A stretch of 64,000 bases of DNA from Thermohalobaculum sp039805905 (GTDB taxonomy: Bacteria > Pseudomonadota > Alphaproteobacteria > Rhodobacterales > Rhodobacteraceae), in NCBI GenBank assembly GCA_039805905.1, contig JBDIVM010000013.1:54353-118352 (forward strand). Direction: 5' to 3'. The notes under the pieces are model-generated. The model saw nothing but the letters and a program-made list of their open reading frames with translations, was not told where the DNA came from and ran no database searches. Position 1 is the first letter of the stretch, and every line of letters starts with the position of its first letter. Shown piece by piece: positions 24,664-33,937 of this stretch. The translations under genes were made by a program, and so were the position numbers.

Positions 24664-24740
24664 TGGTGGCGGGGGTGGGGATCGAACCCACGACCTCAGG
24701 ATTATGAGTCCTGCGCTCTAACCAGCTGAGCTACCCAGCC
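24664..24740 (-). tRNA. tRNA with CAU anticodon (elongator Met, or Ile2 after lysidine modification)
   Basis: A 77-base cloverleaf with encoded CCA. The anticodon stem CAGGA/TCCTG encloses loop CTCATAA, and the T arm is GTGGG-TTCGATC-CCCAC. The acceptor stem GGCTGGG/CCCCGCC has one U-C mismatch at position 4-69, the other six pairs being intact. CAU may be elongator Met or Ile2; without position-specific comparison I cannot separate them. Confidence 0.93.
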
Positions 24741-24750
24741 ACGGCTGCGC

Positions 24751-24779
24751 GTTGTAAGCACGGGTCCGAGCCCCGTCAA
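24751..24779 (-). promoter_or_regulatory. Sigma-70 type promoter of the tRNA gene
   Basis: TTGACG (24774-24779) and TACAAC (24751-24756) are separated by exactly 17 bases on the minus strand, ending 10 bases before the mature tRNA 5' end. Spacing and position fit a housekeeping tRNA promoter well. Confidence 0.75.
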
Positions 24780-24817
24780 GGACACTGGGGCGGCCGGTCG
24801 CGCGGGTCGCGCCGATC

Positions 24818-25864
24818 TCATATGGTGCGTTCGAGCAGACCGATCCAGTTGCGGTAGCAGATCTTGCCGATCAGCACCTCGCCATAGCCCGCCTGCCGCA
24901 TCGCGGCGACGAGACGCGGCAGGCCGCCGACATCGGCGATCTCGAGCGGCAGCGTGCAGCCGTCATAGTCCGAGCCGAGCGCCACCCCTTCCTCGCCGAG
25001 ATGCACCAGCAGATGGTCGAGATGGCGCAGCATGGTCTCGATCGGGGTATCGGCGTTGTCGGCGCAGTCGGCGCGCAGGAACCCGACGTTGAAGTTGAGC
25101 CCGACCACGCCGCCCGACTCGCGCACTGCCTTCAGCTGGTCGTCGGTCAGGTTGCGCGGGCAGTCCGACAGCGCGCGGGCGTTGGAATGGGTGGCGACCA
25201 GCGGCTTCGTGGCGATCTTCGCCACGTCCCGGAAGCCGCCCATGTTCAGGTGCGAGAGGTCTATCATGATGCCCAGCGCCTCGCATTCCCGCACCAGCGC
25301 CTTGCCGGCATCGGTCAGGCCGGCATCCGGGTCGTGCGGGTCGCCGGCATGGATCGGCGCGCCGTGGCCGAAGGCGTTCGGGCGCGACCAGACGAGGCCG
25401 AGCGAGCGCAGCCCGGCCGCGTGCAGCACCTCGAGCGCGTCGAGCCCGGTATCGATGCATTCCGCCCCCTCGATATGGGGCAGGATGGCGAGCCGTCCCG
25501 CCGCCCGCGCCGCCTCGATGTCGGCGGCCGAGCCGCAGAGGGCGAGATCCTCAGGCACATCCGCGGCCAGCCGCCGCATCCGGGCGAACATGGCGAGCGT
25601 GAAGTCGAGCGCCACCTGCCGGTCGACCGGGGAATACCGGCGGGGATCGGTGCGGTCGAAGCCGACGAACTCGCCGTTCCGGATGTTCGGCGTGAACATG
25701 GCGAAGAAGCCCCCGGCCAGCCCCGAGGCCCGTGCCCGCGGCAGGTCGATGTCGAGTTCGGCCGCACCGCCGGCGAAATCGAGCGGCGCGCCTTGCCGCG
25801 CCGCGCGTTCGAGCTTCAGGATCGTGTCATTGTGGCCATCGAAGACCTGCACCGTGTCGGTCAT
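24818..25864 (-). CDS. Membrane dipeptidase, peptidase family M19
   Basis: A 348-residue zinc dipeptidase of the renal dipeptidase family, cleaving dipeptides including those with a D-residue at the C-terminal side. The first metal ligands are in FDGHNDT (His-x-Asp). The bridging Glu is in LPHIEGAECI and further His ligands are in DLSHLN and VATHSNARAL. No signal peptide is seen, so it is cytoplasmic here. It is the last gene of a complete dipeptide ABC operon, 3 bases after the ATPase gene, so imported dipeptides are probably hydrolysed at once. Confidence 0.93.
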   Translation of the reverse strand: MTDTVQVFDGHNDTILKLERAARQGAPLDFAGGAAELDIDLPRARASGLAGGFFAMFTPNIRNGEFVGFDRTDPRRYSPVDRQVALDFTLAMFARMRRLAADVPEDLALCGSAADIEAARAAGRLAILPHIEGAECIDTGLDALEVLHAAGLRSLGLVWSRPNAFGHGAPIHAGDPHDPDAGLTDAGKALVRECEALGIMIDLSHLNMGGFRDVAKIATKPLVATHSNARALSDCPRNLTDDQLKAVRESGGVVGLNFNVGFLRADCADNADTPIETMLRHLDHLLVHLGEEGVALGSDYDGCTLPLEIADVGGLPRLVAAMRQAGYGEVLIGKICYRNWIGLLERTI

Positions 25865-25867
25865 GCC

Positions 25868-26656
25868 TCACTCCGCTTCCTCGGGCACATAGCCCATGCT
25901 CGCCCGGAGCAGCCGGCGGGTATAGTCCTGCCGCGGCTCCATCCGCCGCATCGCTGCGACATCGAGCGTCTCGACGATCCGCCCGCCCTGCATCACCGCG
26001 ATCTCCTCGCACATATGCGCGACGACCGCCAGATCGTGGCTGACGAGCAGGAAGGTCAGCCCGCGCTGCGCGCGCAGGTCGGCGAGCAGGTTCAGCACCT
26101 CGGCCTGCACCGAGACGTCGAGTGCCGAGGTCGGCTCGTCGAGGAGCAGGATCCGCGGCTCCAGCATCAGTGCCCGCGCGATCGCCACCCGCTGGCGCTG
26201 GCCGCCCGAGAGCTGATGCGGATAGCGGAAGCGGAAGGAGGACCCGAGGCCGACCGCCGCGAGTCCCTGCTCGATCCGCTGCTCGATCCGGTCGAATCCG
26301 TGCAACGCCAGCGGCTCGGAGAGCGTCCGGTCGACCGTGTGGCGCGGGTGCAGCGAGGCGTAGGGGTCCTGGAACACCATCTGCACCGCGCGGTAGAATC
26401 CGCGATCGCGCAACTGGCCCAGTGCCTCGCCGTTGACGGCGATCCCGCCGGTCCAGTCGCGGATCAGCCCGGCAATCGCGCGGAGCACGGTCGACTTGCC
26501 CGAACCGGATTCGCCTACCAGCCCGAAGGATCCGCCCTCCGTCACCCGGAAGGTGGCGCGGTCGACCGCGAGGTTGTGGGCCGCCCCCTCGCCGAAGGCG
26601 ACGGACAGGCCCTTGACGGCGATGGCGTCGGGTCGCAGGGACTCAGGCGAAGGCAT
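25868..26656 (-). CDS. Peptide ABC transporter ATP-binding protein, DppF-like
   Basis: The second ATPase of the dipeptide importer (262 aa). Walker A GESGSGKST, signature LSGGQRQR and Walker B ILLLDEPTSALDVS are all present, with the switch His in LLVSHDLAVV. It overlaps the DppD-like gene by 14 bases. Confidence 0.92.
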   Translation of the reverse strand: MPSPESLRPDAIAVKGLSVAFGEGAAHNLAVDRATFRVTEGGSFGLVGESGSGKSTVLRAIAGLIRDWTGGIAVNGEALGQLRDRGFYRAVQMVFQDPYASLHPRHTVDRTLSEPLALHGFDRIEQRIEQGLAAVGLGSSFRFRYPHQLSGGQRQRVAIARALMLEPRILLLDEPTSALDVSVQAEVLNLLADLRAQRGLTFLLVSHDLAVVAHMCEEIAVMQGGRIVETLDVAAMRRMEPRQDYTRRLLRASMGYVPEEAE

Positions 26657-27503
26657 CGACGCTCGCTTCCTCCAGCCATGCAGGGTCGCGCCGCATCACC
26701 TCGAGCCGGTGCGCCGGCTCGTCGAGCCGCGGCAGCGAGTTGAGAAGCGCCCGGGTATAGGGATGCCGTGCCTCGTGCAGCGCGTTCGCCCGGCAGGTCT
26801 CGACGATCCGCCCGCCATACATGATCAGCACCCGGTCGCAGAAGGTCGCGACGAGCTTCAGGTCGTGGCTGATGAAGATCAGCCCCATGCCGCGCTCGCG
26901 GACCAGGCGATCCATGATCTGGAGCACGCTCATCTGAACGGTAACGTCGAGCGCCGAGGTCGGCTCGTCGGCGATCAGCAGTGCCGGGTCGGGGGCGAGC
27001 ATCATCGCGATCATGATCCGCTGGCCCATGCCGCCCGAGACCTCGTGCGGATAGAGCCTGGCCACACGGGCCGCGTCTCGGATCTGCACCGCCTCCAGCA
27101 TCTCGATCATGCGTGCCCGCGCCTCGCCCTTCGGCGCGTCGGTATGCAGGCGGTAGGATTCCATGATCTGGTCGCCAACGGTCATCACCGGATTGAGCGA
27201 GAACTTCGGATCCTGCATGACCATCGAGATCTTTTCGCCACGGATATGGCGCATCTCGCGTTCGCTCAGCGCCTGGAGTTCGACCCCCTCGAATGCGAGC
27301 CGGCGGGCGATTGCCTCGCCGGGCGGGCGCACGAGGCGCAGGATCGACCGTCCGGTCAGCGACTTGCCCGAGCCGGATTCGCCCACGATCCCCACCCGCT
27401 CGCGCCCGACCGAGAACGAGATGCCGCGCACCGCCTCGACCACGCCGCCACCGCGCTTCGGGAAGCGGACCCACAGATCCTCGACACGCAGGAGATCGCT
27501 CAC
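26643..27503 (-). CDS. Peptide ABC transporter ATP-binding protein, DppD-like
   Basis: The first ATPase (286 aa), with Walker A GESGSGKSL, the variant signature VSGGMGQR typical of DppD/OppD, and Walker B ALLIADEPTSALDVT. GTG at 27503 overlaps the permease stop (GTGA) and starts VSDLLRVEDLWV, where the family N-terminus is expected. The C-terminal tail HPYTRALLNSLPRLD is the usual oligopeptide-transporter extension. Confidence 0.92.
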   Translation of the reverse strand: MSDLLRVEDLWVRFPKRGGGVVEAVRGISFSVGRERVGIVGESGSGKSLTGRSILRLVRPPGEAIARRLAFEGVELQALSEREMRHIRGEKISMVMQDPKFSLNPVMTVGDQIMESYRLHTDAPKGEARARMIEMLEAVQIRDAARVARLYPHEVSGGMGQRIMIAMMLAPDPALLIADEPTSALDVTVQMSVLQIMDRLVRERGMGLIFISHDLKLVATFCDRVLIMYGGRIVETCRANALHEARHPYTRALLNSLPRLDEPAHRLEVMRRDPAWLEEASVDAFA

Positions 27504-28422
27504 CGCCCTGCCCTCTTCGGGTCCAGCACGTCGCGCAACCCGTCGCCCAGCAGGTTGAAGCCGAGCGACACGATGAAGATCGCGAGACCCGGCATGGTCG
27601 CCACCCACCACTGGTCGAGGATGTAGCGCCGCCCGGCCGAGATCATCGCGCCCCATTCGGGGAGCGGTGGCTGGGCGCCGAGGCCGAGGAAGCCGAGGCC
27701 GGCGGCAGTCAGGATCACACCCGCCATGTCGAGCGTCATCCGGATGATGATCGACGAGATGCAGAGCGGCCAGACATGGCCGGTGATGATCCGGAGCGCG
27801 CCAGCCCCCTGCAGCTGGATCGCCGCGATGTAGTCGGCCTTGCGGATGGTCAGGGTCTCGGCCCGGGCGATGCGGGCATAGGGCGGCCAGGCGGTCAGCG
27901 TGATCGCGAGGATCGCGTTCTCGATCCCGGCGCCGAGCGCGGCGACGAAGGCGAGCGCCAGCACCAGCCGGGGAAAGGCAAGAAAGATGTCGGTGATCCG
28001 CATCAGCACAAGGTCGACCCACCCGCCCAGATAGCCGGCGGCGGTGCCGACCAGGAGCCCGATCACCGGCGCGGTGACCGCGACCAGGGTGACGATCAGA
28101 AGCGTGACCTTGGCGCCATGGACGATCCGGCTGAAGATGTCGCGGCCGAGATCGTCGGATCCGAAAAGGAAGCCGTTCGTGCCTGGCGGCGAGAGCCGCG
28201 CCGCCAGATCCTGAGCAAGCGGATCGTGCGTCGCAATCCAGGGTGCGATCGCCGCGACGATCACGAGCCCGGCGATGATGAGGAACCCGACCATCGCCAG
28301 GGGATTCGCGCGAAAGTTGCTCCAGGCCAGATAGGCCTGCGCGAGCCGCGCCTGGAGGCGCGAGCGCGGGGTGTCCGTGGTGAGCCAGGCAAGCCAGGAT
28401 TCGCGGTCCGGAGTCAGTTCGG

Positions 28423-28426
<4 letters not shown>
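27500..28426 (-). CDS. Dipeptide ABC transporter permease, DppC-like
   Basis: A 308-residue inner-membrane permease with FLFGSDDLGRDIFSRIVHGA, the DppC hallmark, and an EAA loop around YIAAIQLQGAGALRIITGHV. Length is normal for the family. It overlaps both neighbours by four bases. Confidence 0.92.
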
Positions 28427-29484
<1,058 letters not shown>

Positions 29485-29488
29485 CCGC

Positions 29489-31087
29489 TTACTTCGTGAC
29501 CGTCCAGTAGTAGGCGGCGGTGATGGCCGAGCCGGTGACAAAGCCCTTCACGTTGGCGCGCCGGCCGATCTGCTCGATCTTCTGGAACATCATCACGAAG
29601 GGAGCTGTCTTCTGGAACTCGCGCTGGATGTCGATGTACATCTGCCGGCGCTTCTCGGTGTCGCCCTCCTCGACCGCGGCGGCTGTCGCCTTGGTCATCT
29701 CCGGGATGTCCCAGGAAATGCGCCAGACGAGCTTGCCGGTGAGCTGCGCCTCGTCGCTGTTGTCGGGGTTGTGGGCGAAGGTGTCGGCATTGGTATGCGG
29801 GTCGGGATAGTCCGGCCCCCAGGCCTCGAGCGCAATGTCGAAGGTGCGCGCCCGGTAGAGGCCCAGCACCTGCTTGCCGGTGCCCTGGTTGATGGTCACC
29901 TTGATGCCGGCCTGGGCGAAGGTGTTCTGCAGCGACTGGGCGATCTGCAGCCGGTCCTCGTCGGTGCGCACGTTGATCGTCACCTCGAAGCCGTCCGGAT
30001 AGCCGGCTTCCGCCAGCAGCGCCTTGGCCTTGGCCACGTCGAGCGTATAGGGCTTTTCCTTCAGCTCGCCGAGATAGGTCAGCGGCAGGAAGGCCTGGTG
30101 CGGAACGTACTGGCCCTTGAGGAACGAGCCCGCCATCCCGTCATAGTCGACCAGATACTTCAGCGCCTCGATCACCTTCGGGTTCGACAGGATCGGGTGC
30201 TTCTGGCTGAGGCCCAGATACATGATCCGTCCGCGCAGGTCGCTGTCGACCGCCAGATCGGCATTCTTCTCGATCGCGGCCACGTCCTCGGGCGTCAGGT
30301 TGCGGGCGATGTCCACGTCGCCCTTCTCCAGCAGCAGCCGCTGGGTCGTCGATTCGTCGATATTGCGCACGATGATCCGCTTCATCGGCGGCTCGCCGCG
30401 CCAGAAGTTCGGGTTGGCCTCCAGCGTGTAGCTCTCGTTCGCCTTCCAGTTCACGAGCTTGTACGCGCCCGAGCCCGCCGAGTTGGTCTTCAGCCAGCCA
30501 TTTCCCCAATCGCCATCCGCCTCGTGGCCTTTCACGGTCGCGGAATCGACGATGTAGGAGATGGTCGCGGTCAGGCAGTTCAGCACGAACGAGGTGGCAT
30601 ACTTCTTGTCGGTGGTCAGCTGGAACGTGCTGTCATCGAGCGCCTTCAGCGTCTCGGCCATGTTGTCCTTGGTGAAGCCGAACTGGGTCAGGATGAAGGA
30701 CGGGGTCTTCTCCATCGCCACTGCGCGCTGCAGCGAGAACTCGACATCCTTTGCCGTCACCGGGTTGCCCGAGGTGAAGGTCAGGCCGGGCCGGATCTTG
30801 AAGGTGAACACCTTGCCGTCGCCCGAGACTTCCCAGCTCTCGGCAATCTCGGGGACATAGCCCTTCGACAGGTCGGCCGGATCGAAGCTGACCAGCGAAC
30901 CGTAGAGGTTGTTGGCGATGTCCGACCCCGAAAACTCGAAGCTCTCCTGGGGATCGAGCGAGATCAGGTCATCGATCCGCGTGGCAATGACCAGGATGTC
31001 CTTCGGCGTCTCGGCCAGTGCCAGGGGCACGGGCAGGCTGAGTGCGGCAGCCAGTGAAGCCGCCGCCAGTTTTCGCATCAATCCCAT
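29489..31087 (-). CDS. Dipeptide ABC transporter substrate-binding protein, family 5
   Basis: A 532-residue periplasmic receptor. The N-terminus is a classical Sec signal (MGLMRKLAAASLAAALSLP), with cleavage expected after ALA near residue 25. The family 5 signature lies in IAESWEVSGDGKVFTFKIR. A perfect AGGAGG lies 8 bases before ATG 31087, deciding the start. First gene of the operon binding protein, DppB, DppC, DppD, DppF, dipeptidase. Confidence 0.95.
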   Translation of the reverse strand: MGLMRKLAAASLAAALSLPVPLALAETPKDILVIATRIDDLISLDPQESFEFSGSDIANNLYGSLVSFDPADLSKGYVPEIAESWEVSGDGKVFTFKIRPGLTFTSGNPVTAKDVEFSLQRAVAMEKTPSFILTQFGFTKDNMAETLKALDDSTFQLTTDKKYATSFVLNCLTATISYIVDSATVKGHEADGDWGNGWLKTNSAGSGAYKLVNWKANESYTLEANPNFWRGEPPMKRIIVRNIDESTTQRLLLEKGDVDIARNLTPEDVAAIEKNADLAVDSDLRGRIMYLGLSQKHPILSNPKVIEALKYLVDYDGMAGSFLKGQYVPHQAFLPLTYLGELKEKPYTLDVAKAKALLAEAGYPDGFEVTINVRTDEDRLQIAQSLQNTFAQAGIKVTINQGTGKQVLGLYRARTFDIALEAWGPDYPDPHTNADTFAHNPDNSDEAQLTGKLVWRISWDIPEMTKATAAAVEEGDTEKRRQMYIDIQREFQKTAPFVMMFQKIEQIGRRANVKGFVTGSAITAAYYWTVTK

Positions 31088-31405
31088 GAGATTTCCTCCT
31101 CTCTGCGTCTCCGGCGACGGATCTTTGTGTCCGGCGCCCACTCGGAGCGTGGCTGGTGCCGCTACCCCGCTGCATCACTCGTCCGCGGCCCCGCCATCGC
31201 GACAGTGGCCCCGGACGCCGGTGTGTCAGGGCTGCCGATGCCGTCCGGCGCGGTCCGCTTGTCGGTCGCTGTGCAGCCATCGATCAGGCTGCGCGGATGG
31301 ATCGTGGGAAGATTTTATCGTTGAGTCAAGAAACGTTATGGGGACCCGAGAGGATCCCCACCGTCTTTGCATCGGAACGGAAATGGGAAACCGGATGCGT
31401 TCCGC
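31088..31405. other. Intergenic region without a supported gene
   Basis: These 318 bases lie between the start of the dipeptide operon and the end of the anti-sigma gene. They should hold the promoter of the dipeptide operon. I see no clear -35/-10 pair, no terminator with a T-run and no open frame with a ribosome binding site. Confidence 0.5.
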
Positions 31406-32056
31406 TCAGAGCGACGTGCCGACCGCCGGCGGCGTGCTGCCGGGCGTCCTGGTCTGCACGCGCCGCCAGCCGCCGTTGGCCTCGCGGCAGGCGAGACCGA
31501 AGCGGGTCACCCGCTCGCCGTCGATCACCAGCTCCTCGGTGAACTCGCGGCACCAGTGCTGGCTTTCGCTCTTGTAGGTCCGGGTCGGGGTGATCGAGAC
31601 CACGCTCGCAGCCGCATCGTCGGCGACCGAGACCCGGGCACCGCTCAGCGCATGCTCCAGCGCATTCTGCACCGCCTGGTCGGCGAGGGCTGCGATCTTC
31701 AGTTCGCGCTCGGCGAGCGCGCTCTCGACCCGCTGCGTCGTCCAGTGATTGCCGACCACGACAATTGCGACCGCCGCCGCCATCGGTCCGACCCAGCGCA
31801 GCGCGACCCGCCCGATCGCCGCGCGCCTGCGCGCCGCAAAGCCCGACCGCACCGCTCGTGCGAGGTGCAGCGGCACGGGCTGATCCAGATCGGCGTCGAA
31901 CGCCGTGCGGGCCGATCCGTCGATCTGCTCGAATGCCGCGAGGATCGCACGGGCCTCATCGTCCGACATGAGGTCGCGCCGGATCCGGGCGGCCTCTTCG
32001 CCGTCGACTTCGCCGTCGTGATAGGCAGAGAGCCTCTCGTACGTCACATTGCCCAT
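31406..32056 (-). CDS. Membrane anti-sigma factor with a 17-kDa-antigen-like periplasmic domain
   Basis: A 216-residue protein directly downstream of an ECF sigma gene (2-base gap). Residues 1-75 are the cytoplasmic sigma-binding part (YERLSAYHDGEVDGEEAARI); no zinc His-Cys-Cys motif is seen. One membrane helix lies at 87-104. The periplasmic residues 127-201 resemble the C-terminal domain of 17-kDa surface antigens, with two cysteines (C169, C190) likely disulfide-bonded. The same domain recurs as the free secreted protein at 34738-35058. ATG at 32056 was chosen at the start of the conserved anti-sigma part. Confidence 0.85.
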   Translation of the reverse strand: MGNVTYERLSAYHDGEVDGEEAARIRRDLMSDDEARAILAAFEQIDGSARTAFDADLDQPVPLHLARAVRSGFAARRRAAIGRVALRWVGPMAAAVAIVVVGNHWTTQRVESALAERELKIAALADQAVQNALEHALSGARVSVADDAAASVVSITPTRTYKSESQHWCREFTEELVIDGERVTRFGLACREANGGWRRVQTRTPGSTPPAVGTSL

Positions 32057-32058
32057 CG

Positions 32059-32553
32059 TCACTCGCTCCTCTCGACCACACCTCTGAGCGCCTCCCGCGC
32101 CCGAGAGATCCGGCTCGTCACCGCCGCAACCGTCGCGCCGGTGATCTCGGCGACCTCCTTGTAGCTGTGCCCTTCCACCGCCACGAGGAGCAGCGCCTCC
32201 CTCTGATCGGCCGGCAGAGCGGCAATCGCCGCGCTTACCGCCTTGAACTCCAGCCGGGCCACCGCAGCCCGTTCGCCGTCGTGCAGCTCGTCCGACTCGC
32301 GCTGGATGATATCGAGCTTCCCGCCCCTGACCGAAGTGTTGCGCAACTCGTTCCGGTGAAGGTTGTGCGCAATCCGGTACATCCAACTGTCGAGCCGGGT
32401 TCCCGGCTGCCACTTGTCGAGGTTGGCAATGCCGCGCTCGACCGTGGCCTGGGCCAGATCATCCGCGGCCGCGGCCGACCTTGTGAGGGCCAGCGCAAAC
32501 CGTCTCAGACGCGGCAGGAGCGCGATCAGCTCCCTCTCGATCTGCGGCTCCAC
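32059..32553 (-). CDS. ECF-type RNA polymerase sigma factor
   Basis: A 164-residue extracytoplasmic-function sigma factor. Region 2 covers about residues 10-78 (DDLAQATVERGIANLDKW, then SWMYRIAHNLHRNELR) and region 4 about 106-158 (LPADQREALLLVAVEGHSYK, then VTSRISRAREALR). It is co-transcribed with its anti-sigma factor and divergent from a set of exported proteins that it probably controls. Confidence 0.93.
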   Translation of the reverse strand: MEPQIERELIALLPRLRRFALALTRSAAAADDLAQATVERGIANLDKWQPGTRLDSWMYRIAHNLHRNELRNTSVRGGKLDIIQRESDELHDGERAAVARLEFKAVSAAIAALPADQREALLLVAVEGHSYKEVAEITGATVAAVTSRISRAREALRGVVERSE

Positions 32554-32593
32554 GCTGTCGCCCTTGCCAATCCTCTTCTAGCCTGTGCGAACG

Positions 32594-32665
32594 GATAACA
32601 CCCGAGGGCGGGAATTCCTTCAAAAAAATGTTCGCCGGAAAGAATCTTGTCGGCACGGTGTTATC
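32594..32665. promoter_or_regulatory. Symmetric inverted repeat GATAACACC / GGTGTTATC in the sigma-factor divergent region
   Basis: GATAACACC at 32594-32602 and its exact complement GGTGTTATC at 32657-32665 are 54 bases apart. Each lies a few tens of bases upstream of one divergent gene: 41 bases from the sigma start and 34 from the alternative start 32699. They could be promoter -10 regions recognised by the ECF sigma or operator half-sites. A palindromic GGAATTCC lies between them. Confidence 0.4.
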
Positions 32666-32668
32666 GCA

Positions 32669-33517
32669 ATGATGAAACCGTGTCGGAACAAGCCACGCAT
32701 GTACCGTTGCCGCGTAGTGTTGCGTCGATCGGCCGCCCTGGCGGCCGGGCTTGGTGTGCTGTGTGTGTTGTCCCCTGTGCTGGCTCGTGACGGCGGAATC
32801 ATCGAGGTGCCGCAAGCAGATGCTGTGTGCTGTATCGCGCCGGGACCGGCGGTTCGCCCGCGGGGGGAAGTGATCGGGCGAACCGTCCGGACCGACGGCG
32901 TGACCGGCATCGAAGTCGCCCCGCCCGGGGCGAATGCGTTCTACGGCATCAGTCAGCGTCGCGCCTCCGGCGCAGCCCGGCATTTCCTGCCGGCGGCCGG
33001 CGGCAGGCGCGCACCGGATATTCCGGTCACCCGGCAGGACCTGCCGGGGGTGGCGGTGGCAGACCTGGCGGCGGGCGGCGTGCCGATCTTGGCAGTCGCG
33101 AATTCGGGGGAGAGTTCCGGCTTGCCGGTGCGATCGCCCGCCGTCAGGTACGCTCCCGAGGAGGTGATCGTGCTCGCCGCTGCCGGGACGGAATTTTCGG
33201 GCAGCGGGCAACTGGGAACAGATCCGGACGCCGGCCGCCCGGTCTCGGGACTTGAAGCGTCCCCGATTGAGGGGCTTCCGGGCCCTGTCGGTGCCCTGGC
33301 GGCCGATACGGGGAAGCCGGCAGGTGCGGTCGCATCCGGTGCGCCGGCGCAGGGCGCCGCATCCGGCGCCCCGGCGGAAACCGGAGCGGCGACCGATACC
33401 GGAGCTGCGACGGATGCCGACGGCGACGCCGTGGAGTTCAGCGGAAGTGCGGAACCGGCGGGCCCCGATATCAACCCTGCGGAGGAAGAGAAGCTGATTT
33501 CCGGCGGTTGGCAGTGA
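32669..33517 (+). CDS. Exported Pro/Ala-rich protein with C-terminal EEEKLISGGWQ motif
   Basis: A 282-residue protein of unknown function. The N-terminus has a Sec-type signal (RRSAALAAGLGVLCVLSPVLA, cleavage about residue 31). The rest is low in predicted structure and rich in Ala, Gly, Pro and acidic residues, especially from residue 190 on. The last residues EEEKLISGGWQ closely match the tail of the Gly-rich protein encoded just downstream. The likeliest starts are tandem ATGs at 32669/32672 or the ATG at 32699, which gives a more compact signal peptide. Divergent from the ECF sigma gene. Confidence 0.7.
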   Translation: MMKPCRNKPRMYRCRVVLRRSAALAAGLGVLCVLSPVLARDGGIIEVPQADAVCCIAPGPAVRPRGEVIGRTVRTDGVTGIEVAPPGANAFYGISQRRASGAARHFLPAAGGRRAPDIPVTRQDLPGVAVADLAAGGVPILAVANSGESSGLPVRSPAVRYAPEEVIVLAAAGTEFSGSGQLGTDPDAGRPVSGLEASPIEGLPGPVGALAADTGKPAGAVASGAPAQGAASGAPAETGAATDTGAATDADGDAVEFSGSAEPAGPDINPAEEEKLISGGWQ

Positions 33518-33937
33518 GTCCGGAGGCCGGAGCCGCCGCCCGTCAGTGACTGCGAGGCAACCAGCGATGGAAGCTATGACCAGATCGACAACCGGATCGG
33601 AAGCGGATGCCTGCGAGCCTGAGGCTGGATGGGGGATTCTCCATGCAAAACAAAGGTTAGATCGGAATTCTGCTTCATCGGATTGGTTTGGTCGTGTTAG
33701 TGTCTGCCCGGGATTGTCCGGCAGTTCCGCGTTCGGGTGGATCGAGGTAACGCCAGGAATGTGCGAGGGTGGGGTGAACGTGCGTAACTGATATCGCCTT
33801 GCTGCATTTCTCTTTGCCGCTGGCCGCCAGGCCAGCCGAGAGAATGAGGACAGGCAATATCGCTCGGGTTCTTGTGCATGTCCTGGGCAGGTATCTGCGT
33901 ATTTCGATCCATGAGCTTGCGACGATGGGAGTGAGGA
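33518..33937. other. Intergenic region without a supported gene
   Basis: A 420-base gap between two exported-protein genes. Short open frames occur (for example 33546-33791) but have no ribosome binding site and no recognisable product. A GGAATTC at 33671-33677 matches the GGAATTC found between the sigma gene and the first exported gene, which may mark a shared ECF promoter; the -10 part is not clear. Confidence 0.45.

Noticed and set aside
31088..31405. Insertion or pseudogene remnant between the dipeptide operon and the anti-sigma gene
   Set aside because: No terminal inverted repeats, target duplications or broken family motifs could be seen.
33546..33791. Possible 81-aa gene in the gap between two exported-protein genes
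   Set aside because: No ribosome binding site, no signal peptide and no recognisable family; composition is unlike its neighbours.
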